Source: Fimbriimonadaceae bacterium
GTDB taxonomy: Bacteria > Armatimonadota > Fimbriimonadia > Fimbriimonadales > Fimbriimonadaceae
Direction of reading: 5' to 3'
Assembly (NCBI GenBank): GCA_019454145.1
Contig: CP075366.1
Location: forward strand, 1,653,564-1,717,563
DNA: 64,000 nt
The position numbers and the translations under genes were made by a program. Positions within the stretch are counted from its first letter, which is position 1; each line of letters starts with the position of its first letter. The notes beneath the pieces were generated by a model that made no database searches, was not told the origin of the DNA, and saw only the letters and a program-made list of their open reading frames with translations. Below are positions 26,948-35,463 of the stretch, piece after piece.

Positions 26948-27996
26948 GGCCTGTCCTTCTTGATAAAGTTGCTTCAGTCACTCTTAATTGTGGCCTGCGT
27001 CGAGAAGTAAGAGTCTCGGATACTTACAACTGCCAGGAAGGCGACGTGATAGCCGTTCGTCTCCTCACAAATAAATCCAATTACAATCTATTAGAACTCG
27101 TCACTGGGCGAATGAGCACGCTCAAAGAAGGGGATGTCATTGCGGGAGCGCTGGGCCATCGTAACGCCGTTCAAGGCTACGCGGGAATTATCCCGACTGA
27201 ACTCAAAACTGGCGACAAGGTGAACCTTCTTAATATGGGTGGAGTTCTTGGAATTTGCCAGTCCTATTCTCCGCTCGTTGGCCCGCCACATCTATGCGAA
27301 GTTATTGGCAGTGTGTTGAGTTTTCCCAACATCAATAGCCGCGCGGGAGTACCCGCCAACATTTCAACTGGATGCCCCCCTCTTGATGCAAATCTCAGCA
27401 CAGGTTGCCCTGTTATCGCTGTGGTCGGCACTAGCATGAACAGCGGAAAAACCGAAGCCTGTCTCACGATTATTCAGCAGCTAGTGAGGCAAGGATTAAA
27501 AGTCGCTGCGGCAAAAACAACCGGAGTAAGCCTGAGGCGCGACATCTTGGGAATGCAAGATGCAGGGGCGCAGGAAGTCATGGTCTTTACCGACCTCGGC
27601 GTTGTCACTACCCAGAACAGTAACGCCCCAGCTTTAACAAAAACAATGCTAAATCGGCTTAACCAATCTAAGCCAGATGTGATTGTTATAGAACTAGGCG
27701 ACGGTTTGATTGGCGATTACGGAGTCAGCGCGATCCTATCTGACCCAGAAATCTCCAAGTCTTTGACCAACGTTGTCTTGGCCGCCGCTGACCCAGTAGG
27801 TGCTTGGGGCGGAGTGACACTACTGACAGATCGTCACCAGATCACCCCGAGTTTGGTCACTGGGCCAGCTACGGACAATATCGCCGGAACCAAATCTATC
27901 GAGCGAGAAACCGGCATTAAGTCACTCAATGCTCGACATTCATCTGCGGAAATTACCGCTTTACTTTTGAACTCGTTGGAACCAATTCATGCATAA
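26944..27996 (+). CDS. SIMIBI-type P-loop protein (BioD/DUF1611-like) inside the arg operon, candidate glutamate N-acyltransferase
   Basis: A 350-residue protein of unproven function. Residues about 1-145 look beta-rich, with several short Val/Gly strands and no known catalytic motif. Residues 155-345 form a nucleotide-binding domain whose P-loop GTSMNSGKT (162-170) has the GTxxxxGK spacing of BioD, CobB/CobQ and DUF1611 proteins, followed by VIVIELGDGLIGDYG. As I recall, DUF1611 includes DgcN, a D-glutamate N-acetyltransferase. It overlaps argG by 4 bp and argC by 8 bp and occupies the place where Bacteroidetes operons carry a GNAT gene. No other first-step acyltransferase is visible. Its role in acylating glutamate is an inference. 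Confidence 0.6.
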   Translation: MRPVLLDKVASVTLNCGLRREVRVSDTYNCQEGDVIAVRLLTNKSNYNLLELVTGRMSTLKEGDVIAGALGHRNAVQGYAGIIPTELKTGDKVNLLNMGGVLGICQSYSPLVGPPHLCEVIGSVLSFPNINSRAGVPANISTGCPPLDANLSTGCPVIAVVGTSMNSGKTEACLTIIQQLVRQGLKVAAAKTTGVSLRRDILGMQDAGAQEVMVFTDLGVVTTQNSNAPALTKTMLNRLNQSKPDVIVIELGDGLIGDYGVSAILSDPEISKSLTNVVLAAADPVGAWGGVTLLTDRHQITPSLVTGPATDNIAGTKSIERETGIKSLNARHSSAEITALLLNSLEPIHA

Positions 27997-29038
27997 AAAA
28001 TCAATCCCCACCGTCGTTTTGGGCGGCAGCGGCTACGTCGCCGCCGAAATCCTTGGTCTGCTTTTAGACCACCCCTCATTCCGAATCGAAAGTGTTGTTT
28101 CGACCAGCAATCACGGCACGCGGATTGATGAAGTGTTTCCTCACCTCACTGGCGCAGCGGGCGACTTAGCATTCGGTGAATTAGAATCAGTCAAACCACT
28201 GTTGAACGGTAAGCGACAAGTCGCTGTGTTTAGTGCTATGCCGCATGGTCAGACGGCCAGCGCATTTGCTGAATTATTCACAAAAGAATCTCAAGCGAAG
28301 CTGGTTGATGTGTCAGCAGATTTTCGATTCAGCAATCCTGATCAGTACGCTGATATTTACGGCAAGCCACACGATGCGCCGGAACTTCTCAAAGAGTTCT
28401 CCTGCGGATTGCCCGACATCAGCCGCGAAACACCAGAGCAACTCGTTGCTCATCCCGGTTGCTTTACAACTTGCATCACCCTTGCCTTAGCACCACTGTT
28501 TGCAAACAAGATCATTCAGCCAAGTGTTCAAGTCAGCGCGGTTACGGGAAGCACCGGAGCTGGTCGCCAACTCGGGCCGGGAACACACCACCCTCATCGT
28601 CAGAGCTCTATGTGGGCTTACCAACCGCTGGTTCATCGCCACAGACCAGAAATTGAAATGCTGGTTCAACCCTACGAACCTAACGCAAAAGTGACATTTG
28701 TTCCCCACTCCGGCCCATTCTCCCGCGGTATTCATGCGACGATATTTTCCGAGCTAAAAAGCGAACGGTCGGTAGATGAAGTTGTTGAAATGTACGAGAA
28801 GTTCTACGCATCCAATCCATTCATCAAGGCGGGATGCCGGATGCCGACACTCAAAGAAATTGTTGGTACTAACCGGTGTCACATCGGGGTCGTCAGCCAA
28901 GGTAATCAGCTGGTTATCACATCTGTTATTGACAACCTCGTAAAAGGAGCGGCAGGCGGAGCAATTCAGTGGATGAACCGCATGTTTGGCCTCGACGAAA
29001 AGGAGGGTTTAGTCAATGCCGTCCCAGGTTGGATCTGA
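27989..29038 (+). CDS. argC: N-acyl-gamma-glutamyl-phosphate reductase
   Basis: NADPH-dependent reduction of N-acylglutamyl phosphate to the semialdehyde, the third step of the acylated arginine route. It has the Rossmann motif VVLGGSGYVAAEIL, the active-site Cys158 in VAHPGCFTTC and the family segment TGSTGAGRQLGPGTHHPHR. Length 349 is normal. The start overlaps the P-loop gene by 8 bp, and the stop lies 23 bp inside argD. Confidence 0.93.
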   Translation: MHKKSIPTVVLGGSGYVAAEILGLLLDHPSFRIESVVSTSNHGTRIDEVFPHLTGAAGDLAFGELESVKPLLNGKRQVAVFSAMPHGQTASAFAELFTKESQAKLVDVSADFRFSNPDQYADIYGKPHDAPELLKEFSCGLPDISRETPEQLVAHPGCFTTCITLALAPLFANKIIQPSVQVSAVTGSTGAGRQLGPGTHHPHRQSSMWAYQPLVHRHRPEIEMLVQPYEPNAKVTFVPHSGPFSRGIHATIFSELKSERSVDEVVEMYEKFYASNPFIKAGCRMPTLKEIVGTNRCHIGVVSQGNQLVITSVIDNLVKGAAGGAIQWMNRMFGLDEKEGLVNAVPGWI

Positions 29039-30176
29039 TTTGAAGGCCTCGCCCGAGGTCTCGGCCTACAACCGCCTGCCGATTGAAATCGTGTCAGGAA
29101 ATGGTTGCGAAGTGTTGGACGCAAACGGAAAATCGTATTTGGATTTTTATGGAGGTCATGCCGTTTCGGCCCTCGGCTACGCTCACCCCAAACTCACCGC
29201 CGCGATTGCAAAACAAGCTCAAGAATTAGTATTTCAATCAAATGCGGTAGATGTTCCTATCCGTGAATCTGCTTCTCAGCTCTTAGTTGATGTCGCCCCG
29301 GCTGGCTTGGAAAAAGTCTTCCTCATCAACAGCGGCGCGGAAGCCATTGAGAACGCTTTACGCCTTGCCTTTCTGCAAACAGGTCGCAAACGAGTAACCG
29401 CTGTTCGAGGCGCATTTCACGGCCGTACTGCGGCAGCCGCGGCAATAACCGATTACAACGAGGCATGGTATTCGTTTCCCCAGGCTCCTTTTGAAGTTGA
29501 TTGGGTCATCCCCGAATCCTTTGAAGACTTAGAAAAGTACATTACCGATAAAACCGCGGCCTTCGTTTTTGAGCCAGTTCAGGGTGTTGCCGGAGCGGTT
29601 GACCTGTCTCCTGAGTTTGTTCAATACGCCGCAAGTTTGTGCATCCAGCGAGGAGCGACGGTCATCGCCGATGAAATTCAGACGGGCATTGGTCGAACGG
29701 GAACGATGTTCGCGGTCGAGCAATTGGGAATCACGCCCGACATCGTGACGGTTGCCAAGGGCTTAGGTGGCGGATTCCCGGTAGCCGCTGTGCTTTGCTC
29801 AAACCAAATCGCCAGCAATATCAAGCCCGGAATGCTTGGCACAACATTTGGCGGCGGCCCTATGGCTTGCGCGGCAATGCAAGCTGTGCTGGAAGTCGTT
29901 TCCGAACCAGGATTCTTACCAAAGGTAGCAGATAACGCTATTTATCTGGCAGAAACTTGTCTCAAAGCAGGAGTTAAATCAATAACTGGTCGAGGCCATT
30001 TGATGGGACTGCATCTCAACCAGCCCGCCGCTCCCATTCGCCATGCACTGTTGGAGAAGGGATTCCTTACTGGCGATGCCAAGAATCCAAACGTCGTTCG
30101 TTTGCTCCCTCCGTTGATTTTGAATAAGCAACAGATTGATCAATTTGGCGTAGCTCTGAGCGAGGTTCTAGCATGA
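29016..30176 (+). CDS. argD: N-acylornithine aminotransferase
   Basis: PLP enzyme that aminates N-acylglutamate semialdehyde to N-acylornithine. Class III aminotransferase features are visible: YLDFYGGHAVSALGYAHP, FLINSGAEAIENALRLA, VIADEIQTGIGRTG and the PLP Lys in VAKGLGGGFPVAA. ATG 29016 is supported by AGGAGG about 10 bp upstream, inside the end of argC. It overlaps the transcarbamylase by 4 bp. Confidence 0.93.
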   Translation: MPSQVGSDLKASPEVSAYNRLPIEIVSGNGCEVLDANGKSYLDFYGGHAVSALGYAHPKLTAAIAKQAQELVFQSNAVDVPIRESASQLLVDVAPAGLEKVFLINSGAEAIENALRLAFLQTGRKRVTAVRGAFHGRTAAAAAITDYNEAWYSFPQAPFEVDWVIPESFEDLEKYITDKTAAFVFEPVQGVAGAVDLSPEFVQYAASLCIQRGATVIADEIQTGIGRTGTMFAVEQLGITPDIVTVAKGLGGGFPVAAVLCSNQIASNIKPGMLGTTFGGGPMACAAMQAVLEVVSEPGFLPKVADNAIYLAETCLKAGVKSITGRGHLMGLHLNQPAAPIRHALLEKGFLTGDAKNPNVVRLLPPLILNKQQIDQFGVALSEVLA

Positions 30177-31168
30177 ACAATTTTCTATCTTTACGCGATC
30201 TAGATCGTGAGCAAGTCGTTGAGCTAGTACGTTTCGCACGCGAACTGAAAGCAAATCCAATCGGAGATCGGCTTGCGAAAAAGGTAATCGGGTTACTATT
30301 CATGAACCCGAGTCTGAGAACACTTGCTTCATTCCAGTCTGCCATTGGTCAACAAGGCGGAACCTCAGTCGTGATTCAGCCAGGCGCAGGTTCTTGGTCG
30401 CTGGAATTTAGTGATGGAGCGGTTATGGATGGTGAGGCAGTAGAACACGTCCGAGAAGCAATTCCCGTACTTGCTTCTTATTGCGATGCGCTCGGAATTC
30501 GTTCATTTGCTGACCAAAAGAATCTTGATGTTGACCTCGCGGATGAGCGAATGAAAAAGCTTGCTGGATTAACCGAAAAGCCTGTCATCAACATGGAATC
30601 AGCCAGCGACCATCCTTGCCAAGCTCTTGCCGATTGGATGACTTTAGACGAGCTAGGAATTCCAAAAGATGGGAAATTCGTTTTGAGTTGGGCTTGGCAC
30701 CCTAAGCCGCTTCCCTATGCCGTTCCTCGAGCCGCGCTAACGATGGCCGCGCAGCGAGGAATGGATATCACCATTCTTTGCCCTAAAAACTACAATCTTC
30801 CCGACAAAATGATTACAGAAGCCAAGCAGCTTGGAGCTGCAAGTATCGAACATCAACATAATCAAGTCACTGGGCTTGCCGATGCTCACATCCTCTACTG
30901 CAAGTCATGGTGCGCACTTCAGCATTACGGAAAGCCTATTGAGGAAATGGAGAATCGGGCGCATCTGAGAGACTGGTGTGTTCAAGAATCTTGGTTCAAA
31001 AATGCAAAGAAGGACGCAAAATTTATGCATTGCCTCCCCGTGAGAAGAAACGTAAAGGTCGCAGATGAAATTTTGGACGGGCCACGATCCGTGGTGATTC
31101 AGCAAGCCGAAAACCGACTCCATGTGCAGAAGAGCGTGTTGATCTCATTGCTCGGAGGAGGCAACTAA
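30173..31168 (+). CDS. argF': N-acylornithine carbamoyltransferase, probably N-succinylornithine-specific
   Basis: Transfers a carbamoyl group to N-acylornithine, giving N-acylcitrulline, in place of ordinary ornithine transcarbamylase. It has the carbamoyl-phosphate loop MNPSLRTLASF, SASDHPCQALADWMTL and HCLPVRRNVKVADEIL, and a WAWHPKPLPYAVP segment typical of the AOTCase/SOTCase group. At the specificity position just before EH in MDGEAVEH it has Val90, where X. campestris AOTCase has Glu92 and B. fragilis SOTCase has Pro90. Published mutants of that Glu to Pro, Ser, Val or Ala switched the enzyme to succinylornithine, so succinyl is favoured. It overlaps argD by 4 bp and argB by 1 bp. Confidence 0.9.
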   Translation: MNNFLSLRDLDREQVVELVRFARELKANPIGDRLAKKVIGLLFMNPSLRTLASFQSAIGQQGGTSVVIQPGAGSWSLEFSDGAVMDGEAVEHVREAIPVLASYCDALGIRSFADQKNLDVDLADERMKKLAGLTEKPVINMESASDHPCQALADWMTLDELGIPKDGKFVLSWAWHPKPLPYAVPRAALTMAAQRGMDITILCPKNYNLPDKMITEAKQLGAASIEHQHNQVTGLADAHILYCKSWCALQHYGKPIEEMENRAHLRDWCVQESWFKNAKKDAKFMHCLPVRRNVKVADEILDGPRSVVIQQAENRLHVQKSVLISLLGGGN

Positions 31169-32052
31169 TGGATTTGCATCCAGTTACTGGATTGCGTGCG
31201 GCCCTGCCATATTTGCGCTTGTTTAGAGATCAACTGTTTGTTCTCAAGTGCGGTGGCGAAGCCTGCGAATCCCCAGAAACTTTAGATTCAATCATCGAGC
31301 AAATCGCTTTGCTTCATCAGGTCGGAATCCGCATCCTTCTCGTTCATGGTGGCGGAGTTCAAGCCACTGAGCTAGGCGAAAAACTAGGGATCGAATCAAG
31401 TTTTGTTGATGGTCGCCGAATCACCAGCGAGGCAGCTATTGACACGATGGTCATGGCTCTCAACGGCACAGCCCGAACGGCAATTCTTTCCGCTTGCCGC
31501 CGCCATGGGTTGCCTGCGGTGGGTGTTTCAGGGATTGATTCAGGAATCATCCAGGCGACCCGCAAAGAACCAATCAAAGTTACGAGTGGTGAAGTCGTGG
31601 ATTTCGGTCAGGTCGGAAAAATCAACTCAGTTGACCCAGAGCCGCTACTCTCAATCCTATATTCGGGAGCAGTGCCTGTATTGACACCACTTTCTGCGGA
31701 TGAAAACGGCACCGTTCTCAATATCAACGCCGATGACATAGCGGCGGCTGTCGCGGGCGCACTCGGGGCAGCAAAGTTGATTATTCTCACCCAGCCGCGA
31801 GGAATTCTTACCGATCTCAACGATCCACAGAGCTTAATCTCTCAGGTCACTCTCACTGAACTAAGTGAACTCGAAAAATCTGGCACTGTGAAAACCGGGA
31901 TGCTCCCCAAAACTAAGGCAATTCGCACAGCTTTGGAAAATGGAGTGCAGCAAGTCCATGTGATTTCCCACGCCTTTCCGGATTCGATTCTGGCTGAGGT
32001 TTTTACCAACGAAGGTTGCGGAACGATGATTCTTCCCGAGGAGCCAGAGTGA
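31168..32052 (+). CDS. argB: N-acylglutamate kinase
   Basis: Amino-acid-kinase family enzyme that phosphorylates N-acylglutamate. It shows FVLKCGGEACE (Lys for phosphate binding), RILLVHGGGVQATELGEKLG, DGRRITSEAAIDTM and the late motif LNINADDIAAAVAGALGAAKL. FVLKCGG replaces the more usual KxGG form, as in other acyl-type clusters. The TAATG junction couples it to the transcarbamylase gene. As a possible control point it may be feedback-inhibited by arginine, but this cannot be read here. Confidence 0.92.
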   Translation: MDLHPVTGLRAALPYLRLFRDQLFVLKCGGEACESPETLDSIIEQIALLHQVGIRILLVHGGGVQATELGEKLGIESSFVDGRRITSEAAIDTMVMALNGTARTAILSACRRHGLPAVGVSGIDSGIIQATRKEPIKVTSGEVVDFGQVGKINSVDPEPLLSILYSGAVPVLTPLSADENGTVLNINADDIAAAVAGALGAAKLIILTQPRGILTDLNDPQSLISQVTLTELSELEKSGTVKTGMLPKTKAIRTALENGVQQVHVISHAFPDSILAEVFTNEGCGTMILPEEPE

Positions 32053-33092
32053 TCAACTGTTCAAATTTACTGGAGCTTCATCGCGCGCTCATCGCTATTC
32101 CATCGGTTTCTCACAATGAATCTGAAATCGCCGATTTTATTTATGAAAGATTGCAAAAAACTGGCGCAAATCTCGAACGCCTAGGAGACAATATAATCGC
32201 TTGGCTCGGCGACACACCTAAGCTTTTACTCAACTCTCATATTGATACGGTTCCACCAACCAACGATTGGACTCTTGACCCCTTTACTCCGGTTCTCAAA
32301 GATGGCAAAGTTTATGGGCTTGGCAGTAACGACACTAAGGGTTCAGTGGCGGCAATGATAACAGCATTTGAACTCGCCGCCAATCAAGGGCTCAAAGGGT
32401 TAGCTATCCTCCTATCTCCTGAAGAGGAAACGGGAGGTAAAGGCACAGAAGTAGCGTGGCCATGGCTCAGAGATGAAAGAGGCTGGGCGCCAGAAGGCAT
32501 TATTGTTGGCGAACCAACCGAGCTTCAAGTCGGTGTTAGCCAAAGCGGTTTATTGGTTTTAGAATTAGTTGCTAGCGGCGACGCATGCCACGCAGCTAAT
32601 GCGCTCAAGTTGGGTGCTACAAATCCGATTTTTTTGCTGGCTCAAGATTTAGCACAAATCCCCCACTTAAACCTCCCAACTTTGCCTCAACCAACGGTTC
32701 TCACAGGCTCAGAGGCAAAGAATCAAATCCCCGCCCAAGCCACGGCAATTTTAGATATCCGCACTGAACCGGGACATGATCACAAGAGGTTGATTGCCGA
32801 GATATCACAGCACATGAAATCAGAGGTTCTAGTGCGATCCAAAAGATTAATCCCTTACGCCTGCCCGGAAAACGCAAGCATCATAAAATCTATTCAATCG
32901 GTACTTCCAAAAGCACAAGCCTTTCATAGCCAAACGATGTCTGATCAGGTTCATTTTGCCGGTTTCAATGCGGTCAAGTTTGGTCCGGGTGTCTCAGCGC
33001 GGTCGCATACAAGCGACGAATACATATTTGAGCATGAAGTCATCGCGGGAGCCGAAGCTTACTGGGCGATTTGTCAGGAGTTTTTGAAATGA
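32049..33092 (+). CDS. argE: M20-family N-acylcitrulline/N-acylornithine deacylase
   Basis: Zinc-dependent amidohydrolase predicted to remove the acyl group, probably from N-acylcitrulline, before ArgG acts. All M20 metal ligands are visible: SHIDTVPP, GSNDTKGS, SPEEETGG (general base and ligand Glu), VGEPTE and the late His in VSARSHTSDEY. Start: GTG 32049 overlaps the argB stop and has GAGGAG upstream; the frame is open to 32016, but that extension lies wholly inside argB. It overlaps argH by 4 bp. Confidence 0.88.
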   Translation: MINCSNLLELHRALIAIPSVSHNESEIADFIYERLQKTGANLERLGDNIIAWLGDTPKLLLNSHIDTVPPTNDWTLDPFTPVLKDGKVYGLGSNDTKGSVAAMITAFELAANQGLKGLAILLSPEEETGGKGTEVAWPWLRDERGWAPEGIIVGEPTELQVGVSQSGLLVLELVASGDACHAANALKLGATNPIFLLAQDLAQIPHLNLPTLPQPTVLTGSEAKNQIPAQATAILDIRTEPGHDHKRLIAEISQHMKSEVLVRSKRLIPYACPENASIIKSIQSVLPKAQAFHSQTMSDQVHFAGFNAVKFGPGVSARSHTSDEYIFEHEVIAGAEAYWAICQEFLK

Positions 33093-34279
33093 GTTCAAGG
33101 TTGTGGGACAAAGGATTGCCGATGGATCAGAAGATTCTAGAATTCACGGTCGGTAAAGACTTCATCCTAGATGCAAGGCTCGTCAGATTTGATATTGAAG
33201 CATCTATTGCCCATGTGCGGATGCTTGGCAAGTGTGGCTATTTAAACCAGGCAGAAACTGAAAAGCTGGTGGATACACTACTCTTAATTGGTCAAGCACA
33301 TGAAGATGGTAACTGGACGATTTCGTTAGAACAAGAAGATTGCCACACCGCGATTGAATCTCAGCTAATAGTACATGCTGGCGAGTTAGGTGGGAAAGTG
33401 CACCTTGGGAGAAGTCGCAATGATCAGGTTCTAGTTGCCATGCGACTTTATCTACGCGAAGTTGTTTCCCTCATGCGAGGCGCAATTAAGAATGTCACTG
33501 GCTCCCTAGAGAAACTAGCGGATCAACAAGGAACAATTGCTATCCCTGGCTACACTCACATGCAGCAAGCGATGCCAAGTTCAGTTAGCCATTGGGCGAA
33601 TGGATTTGCTTCAGAAATAACGGCTAATGAAGCATTGCTAGATGCCGCAGATCAATTAGCAAATCTCAATCCTCTTGGGTCAGCGGCTGGATACGGAACA
33701 CCAGGTTTGAAACTTGATCGAGAATTCACGACGTCGGTGCTGGGATTCAGTAAAACTCAGGAGCCTGTCACTGCTTGCCAACTCAGCCGAGGAAAAGCCG
33801 AATCTGCGCTTGCATTTGCCTTAGTTCAAATACTCAATGACCTGGGAAGGCTATCATCTGATATATGCCTCTTCGCTACGCAAGAATATGCGCTGGTTAA
33901 GCTTGGCAAAGATGTCTCCACTGGCTCTTCGATCATGCCGCAAAAACGCAATCCAGATGTATTTGAACTCATTCGAGCCCATTCTGCACAAGCGTCTTCG
34001 GATATGCAGGCTATTATTGCGCTTACTGCAAAAATGACCTCTGGTTACCACAGAGATTTACAGCTAATCAAAGAGCCACTCTTCCGATTGATTGATCGAA
34101 CATTCCAAGTGGCTGAAATCACGAGTCATGCACTGAGACGAATTGAATTCGATCCTGAAAGAGCTAAAGAAATCACAGATCCGAGCATCAATCAAGCGGA
34201 AGAAGCCTACGCTTTAGTGCAAAGTGAGGGCATTTCGTTTCGAGAAGCATACAAACGGGTTGCTGAACAAAATATGTAG
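33089..34279 (+). CDS. argH: Argininosuccinate lyase
   Basis: Last step of arginine synthesis, splitting argininosuccinate to arginine and fumarate. It has the fumarase/aspartase-superfamily signature GSSIMPQKRNPDVFELIR, HLGRSRNDQV and YTHMQQAMP. From ATG 33089 it is 396 residues, shorter than the usual ~460, mainly at the C-terminus, as in Bacteroidetes-like versions. It is the last gene of the operon. The next gene starts 11 bp later and could be co-transcribed. Confidence 0.93.
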   Translation: MSSRLWDKGLPMDQKILEFTVGKDFILDARLVRFDIEASIAHVRMLGKCGYLNQAETEKLVDTLLLIGQAHEDGNWTISLEQEDCHTAIESQLIVHAGELGGKVHLGRSRNDQVLVAMRLYLREVVSLMRGAIKNVTGSLEKLADQQGTIAIPGYTHMQQAMPSSVSHWANGFASEITANEALLDAADQLANLNPLGSAAGYGTPGLKLDREFTTSVLGFSKTQEPVTACQLSRGKAESALAFALVQILNDLGRLSSDICLFATQEYALVKLGKDVSTGSSIMPQKRNPDVFELIRAHSAQASSDMQAIIALTAKMTSGYHRDLQLIKEPLFRLIDRTFQVAEITSHALRRIEFDPERAKEITDPSINQAEEAYALVQSEGISFREAYKRVAEQNM

Positions 34280-34290
34280 TCCCTGGTAAA

Positions 34291-35028
34291 GTGAAAGAAA
34301 TGGTAGGCGATGCTCGTCCTTTTTTAACGGCAAAGTGGCTAAACCTTCTCATACTGAATTACCCGTGTCCCACAGAATTGTTGGCGCCCTATCTCCCTGG
34401 AGGCGTCGAGCTTGATACCTGGGAATCCCAAACTCTGATTAGCGTTGTAGGATTTGAATTTGCCGATACAAAGATCCGGGGAATATCAATACCGGGGCAT
34501 ATTAATTTTGATGAGGTCAATCTGAGATTTTATGTGCGGCGGATAATGCCTGATGGCGAAGTCCGCCGAGGCGTTGTTTTTATTCGTGAATTAGTAGCTA
34601 AAAGACTTGTGGCTTCCGTTGCCAGAACGATTTATGAAGAACCCTATGAACTCGTTCCCCTTTCTCATCAAACCAATCTCTCACTGGAAACAGGAGGTTC
34701 GGTGGCGTATTCCTGGGGGAATCATCCTAACGTAGTACAAATTGTCGGTCATGTTAGTGGTACCGCCCAACAGTTAGAAATAGGTTCCCAAGAAGAATTT
34801 ATTACGGAGCACTACTGGGGCTACACAAAACGCAGGAACGACACAACCTCTGAGTATCAAGTACTCCATCCACAATGGGATATTTGGAAATGTGATTCAG
34901 CTTCTTTAAGCGGAGAAACAACGCCATTTTATGGCCCTGAATTTGCTCGTATTTTGCGGAAGGAACCTTCTTCTGCATTGGTTGCGGTTGGGTCAGAAGT
35001 CAGCGTATTCTCCGGAAAAACAATCTAG
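34291..35028 (+). CDS. DUF2071 (YqjF-like) family protein
   Basis: Family of unknown function in many bacteria. The typical opening is FLTAKWLNLLILNYPCPTEL, then LLAPYLPGGVELDTW, INFDEVNLRFYVRR and the late EEFITEHYWGYTKR. No membrane segments and no catalytic motif. It is 11 bp after argH and followed by a bidirectional terminator, so it may be the last cistron of the arg transcript. GTG 34291 or ATG 34300 is the start. Confidence 0.8.
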   Translation: MKEMVGDARPFLTAKWLNLLILNYPCPTELLAPYLPGGVELDTWESQTLISVVGFEFADTKIRGISIPGHINFDEVNLRFYVRRIMPDGEVRRGVVFIRELVAKRLVASVARTIYEEPYELVPLSHQTNLSLETGGSVAYSWGNHPNVVQIVGHVSGTAQQLEIGSQEEFITEHYWGYTKRRNDTTSEYQVLHPQWDIWKCDSASLSGETTPFYGPEFARILRKEPSSALVAVGSEVSVFSGKTI

Positions 35029-35036
35029 TTACAAGA

Positions 35037-35069
35037 AAATGAGGGAGTGATGAATCACTCCCTCATTTT
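35037..35069. terminator. Bidirectional terminator
   Basis: AAAATGAGGGAGTGA, a four-base loop, TCACTCCCTCATTTT. The A/T-rich flanks give a T run on both strands, between the convergent genes ending at 35028 and 35080. Confidence 0.88.
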
Positions 35070-35079
35070 CAGATTCGCC

Positions 35080-35268
35080 CTAGTACTTTGCTGTAGCATC
35101 TGAACAATCCATTGAATCTTCAAGCGCATCATCCAGCTTTCGGTCAACTTTTTTAAACGCCTTCCGATCACTAAGCGCACGAGCTAAATTAACCCCAACC
35201 GTGATCAGTGTTCCCAGCGTACTCAAGATAGTCATTGTCTTAACAAGTTTTGCAGTTTGTGATCTCAT
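35080..35268 (-). CDS. Small membrane protein (62 residues)
   Basis: A short gene with GAGGA about 8 bp before its ATG. The protein has one hydrophobic segment (TMTILSTLGTLITVGVNLA) and a charged C-terminal tail (RKAFKKVDRKLDDALEDSMD). I do not recognise a family. A terminator follows, so it is probably a real small envelope protein. Confidence 0.6.
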   Translation of the reverse strand: MRSQTAKLVKTMTILSTLGTLITVGVNLARALSDRKAFKKVDRKLDDALEDSMDCSDATAKY

Positions 35269-35417
35269 TCTAGTTTTCCTCTGATTTGGGCGATTGTGTG
35301 CACCCGTATATTAATATGACTTCTAAAATAATGGCTTTCTTGGCTCTTTATATTTTTTTTATCGGATAGTCATCTTTTACTACATGAATGAATATTTCAC
35401 GGCTTCTTTTGACCTAA

Positions 35418-35447
35418 AAAGAGGGGACTATTAATAGTCCCCTCTTT
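35418..35447 (-). terminator. Perfect 30-bp palindrome, terminator of the secreted-protein gene
   Basis: Arm AAAGAGGGGACTATT with its perfect complement. On the minus strand it ends in TTTTTAGG and sits 16 bp past the stop at 35464. A second short inverted repeat (GTCAATCATT/AATGATTGAC) overlaps the last codons. Confidence 0.82.
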
Positions 35448-35463
35448 AAACATGTCAATCATT

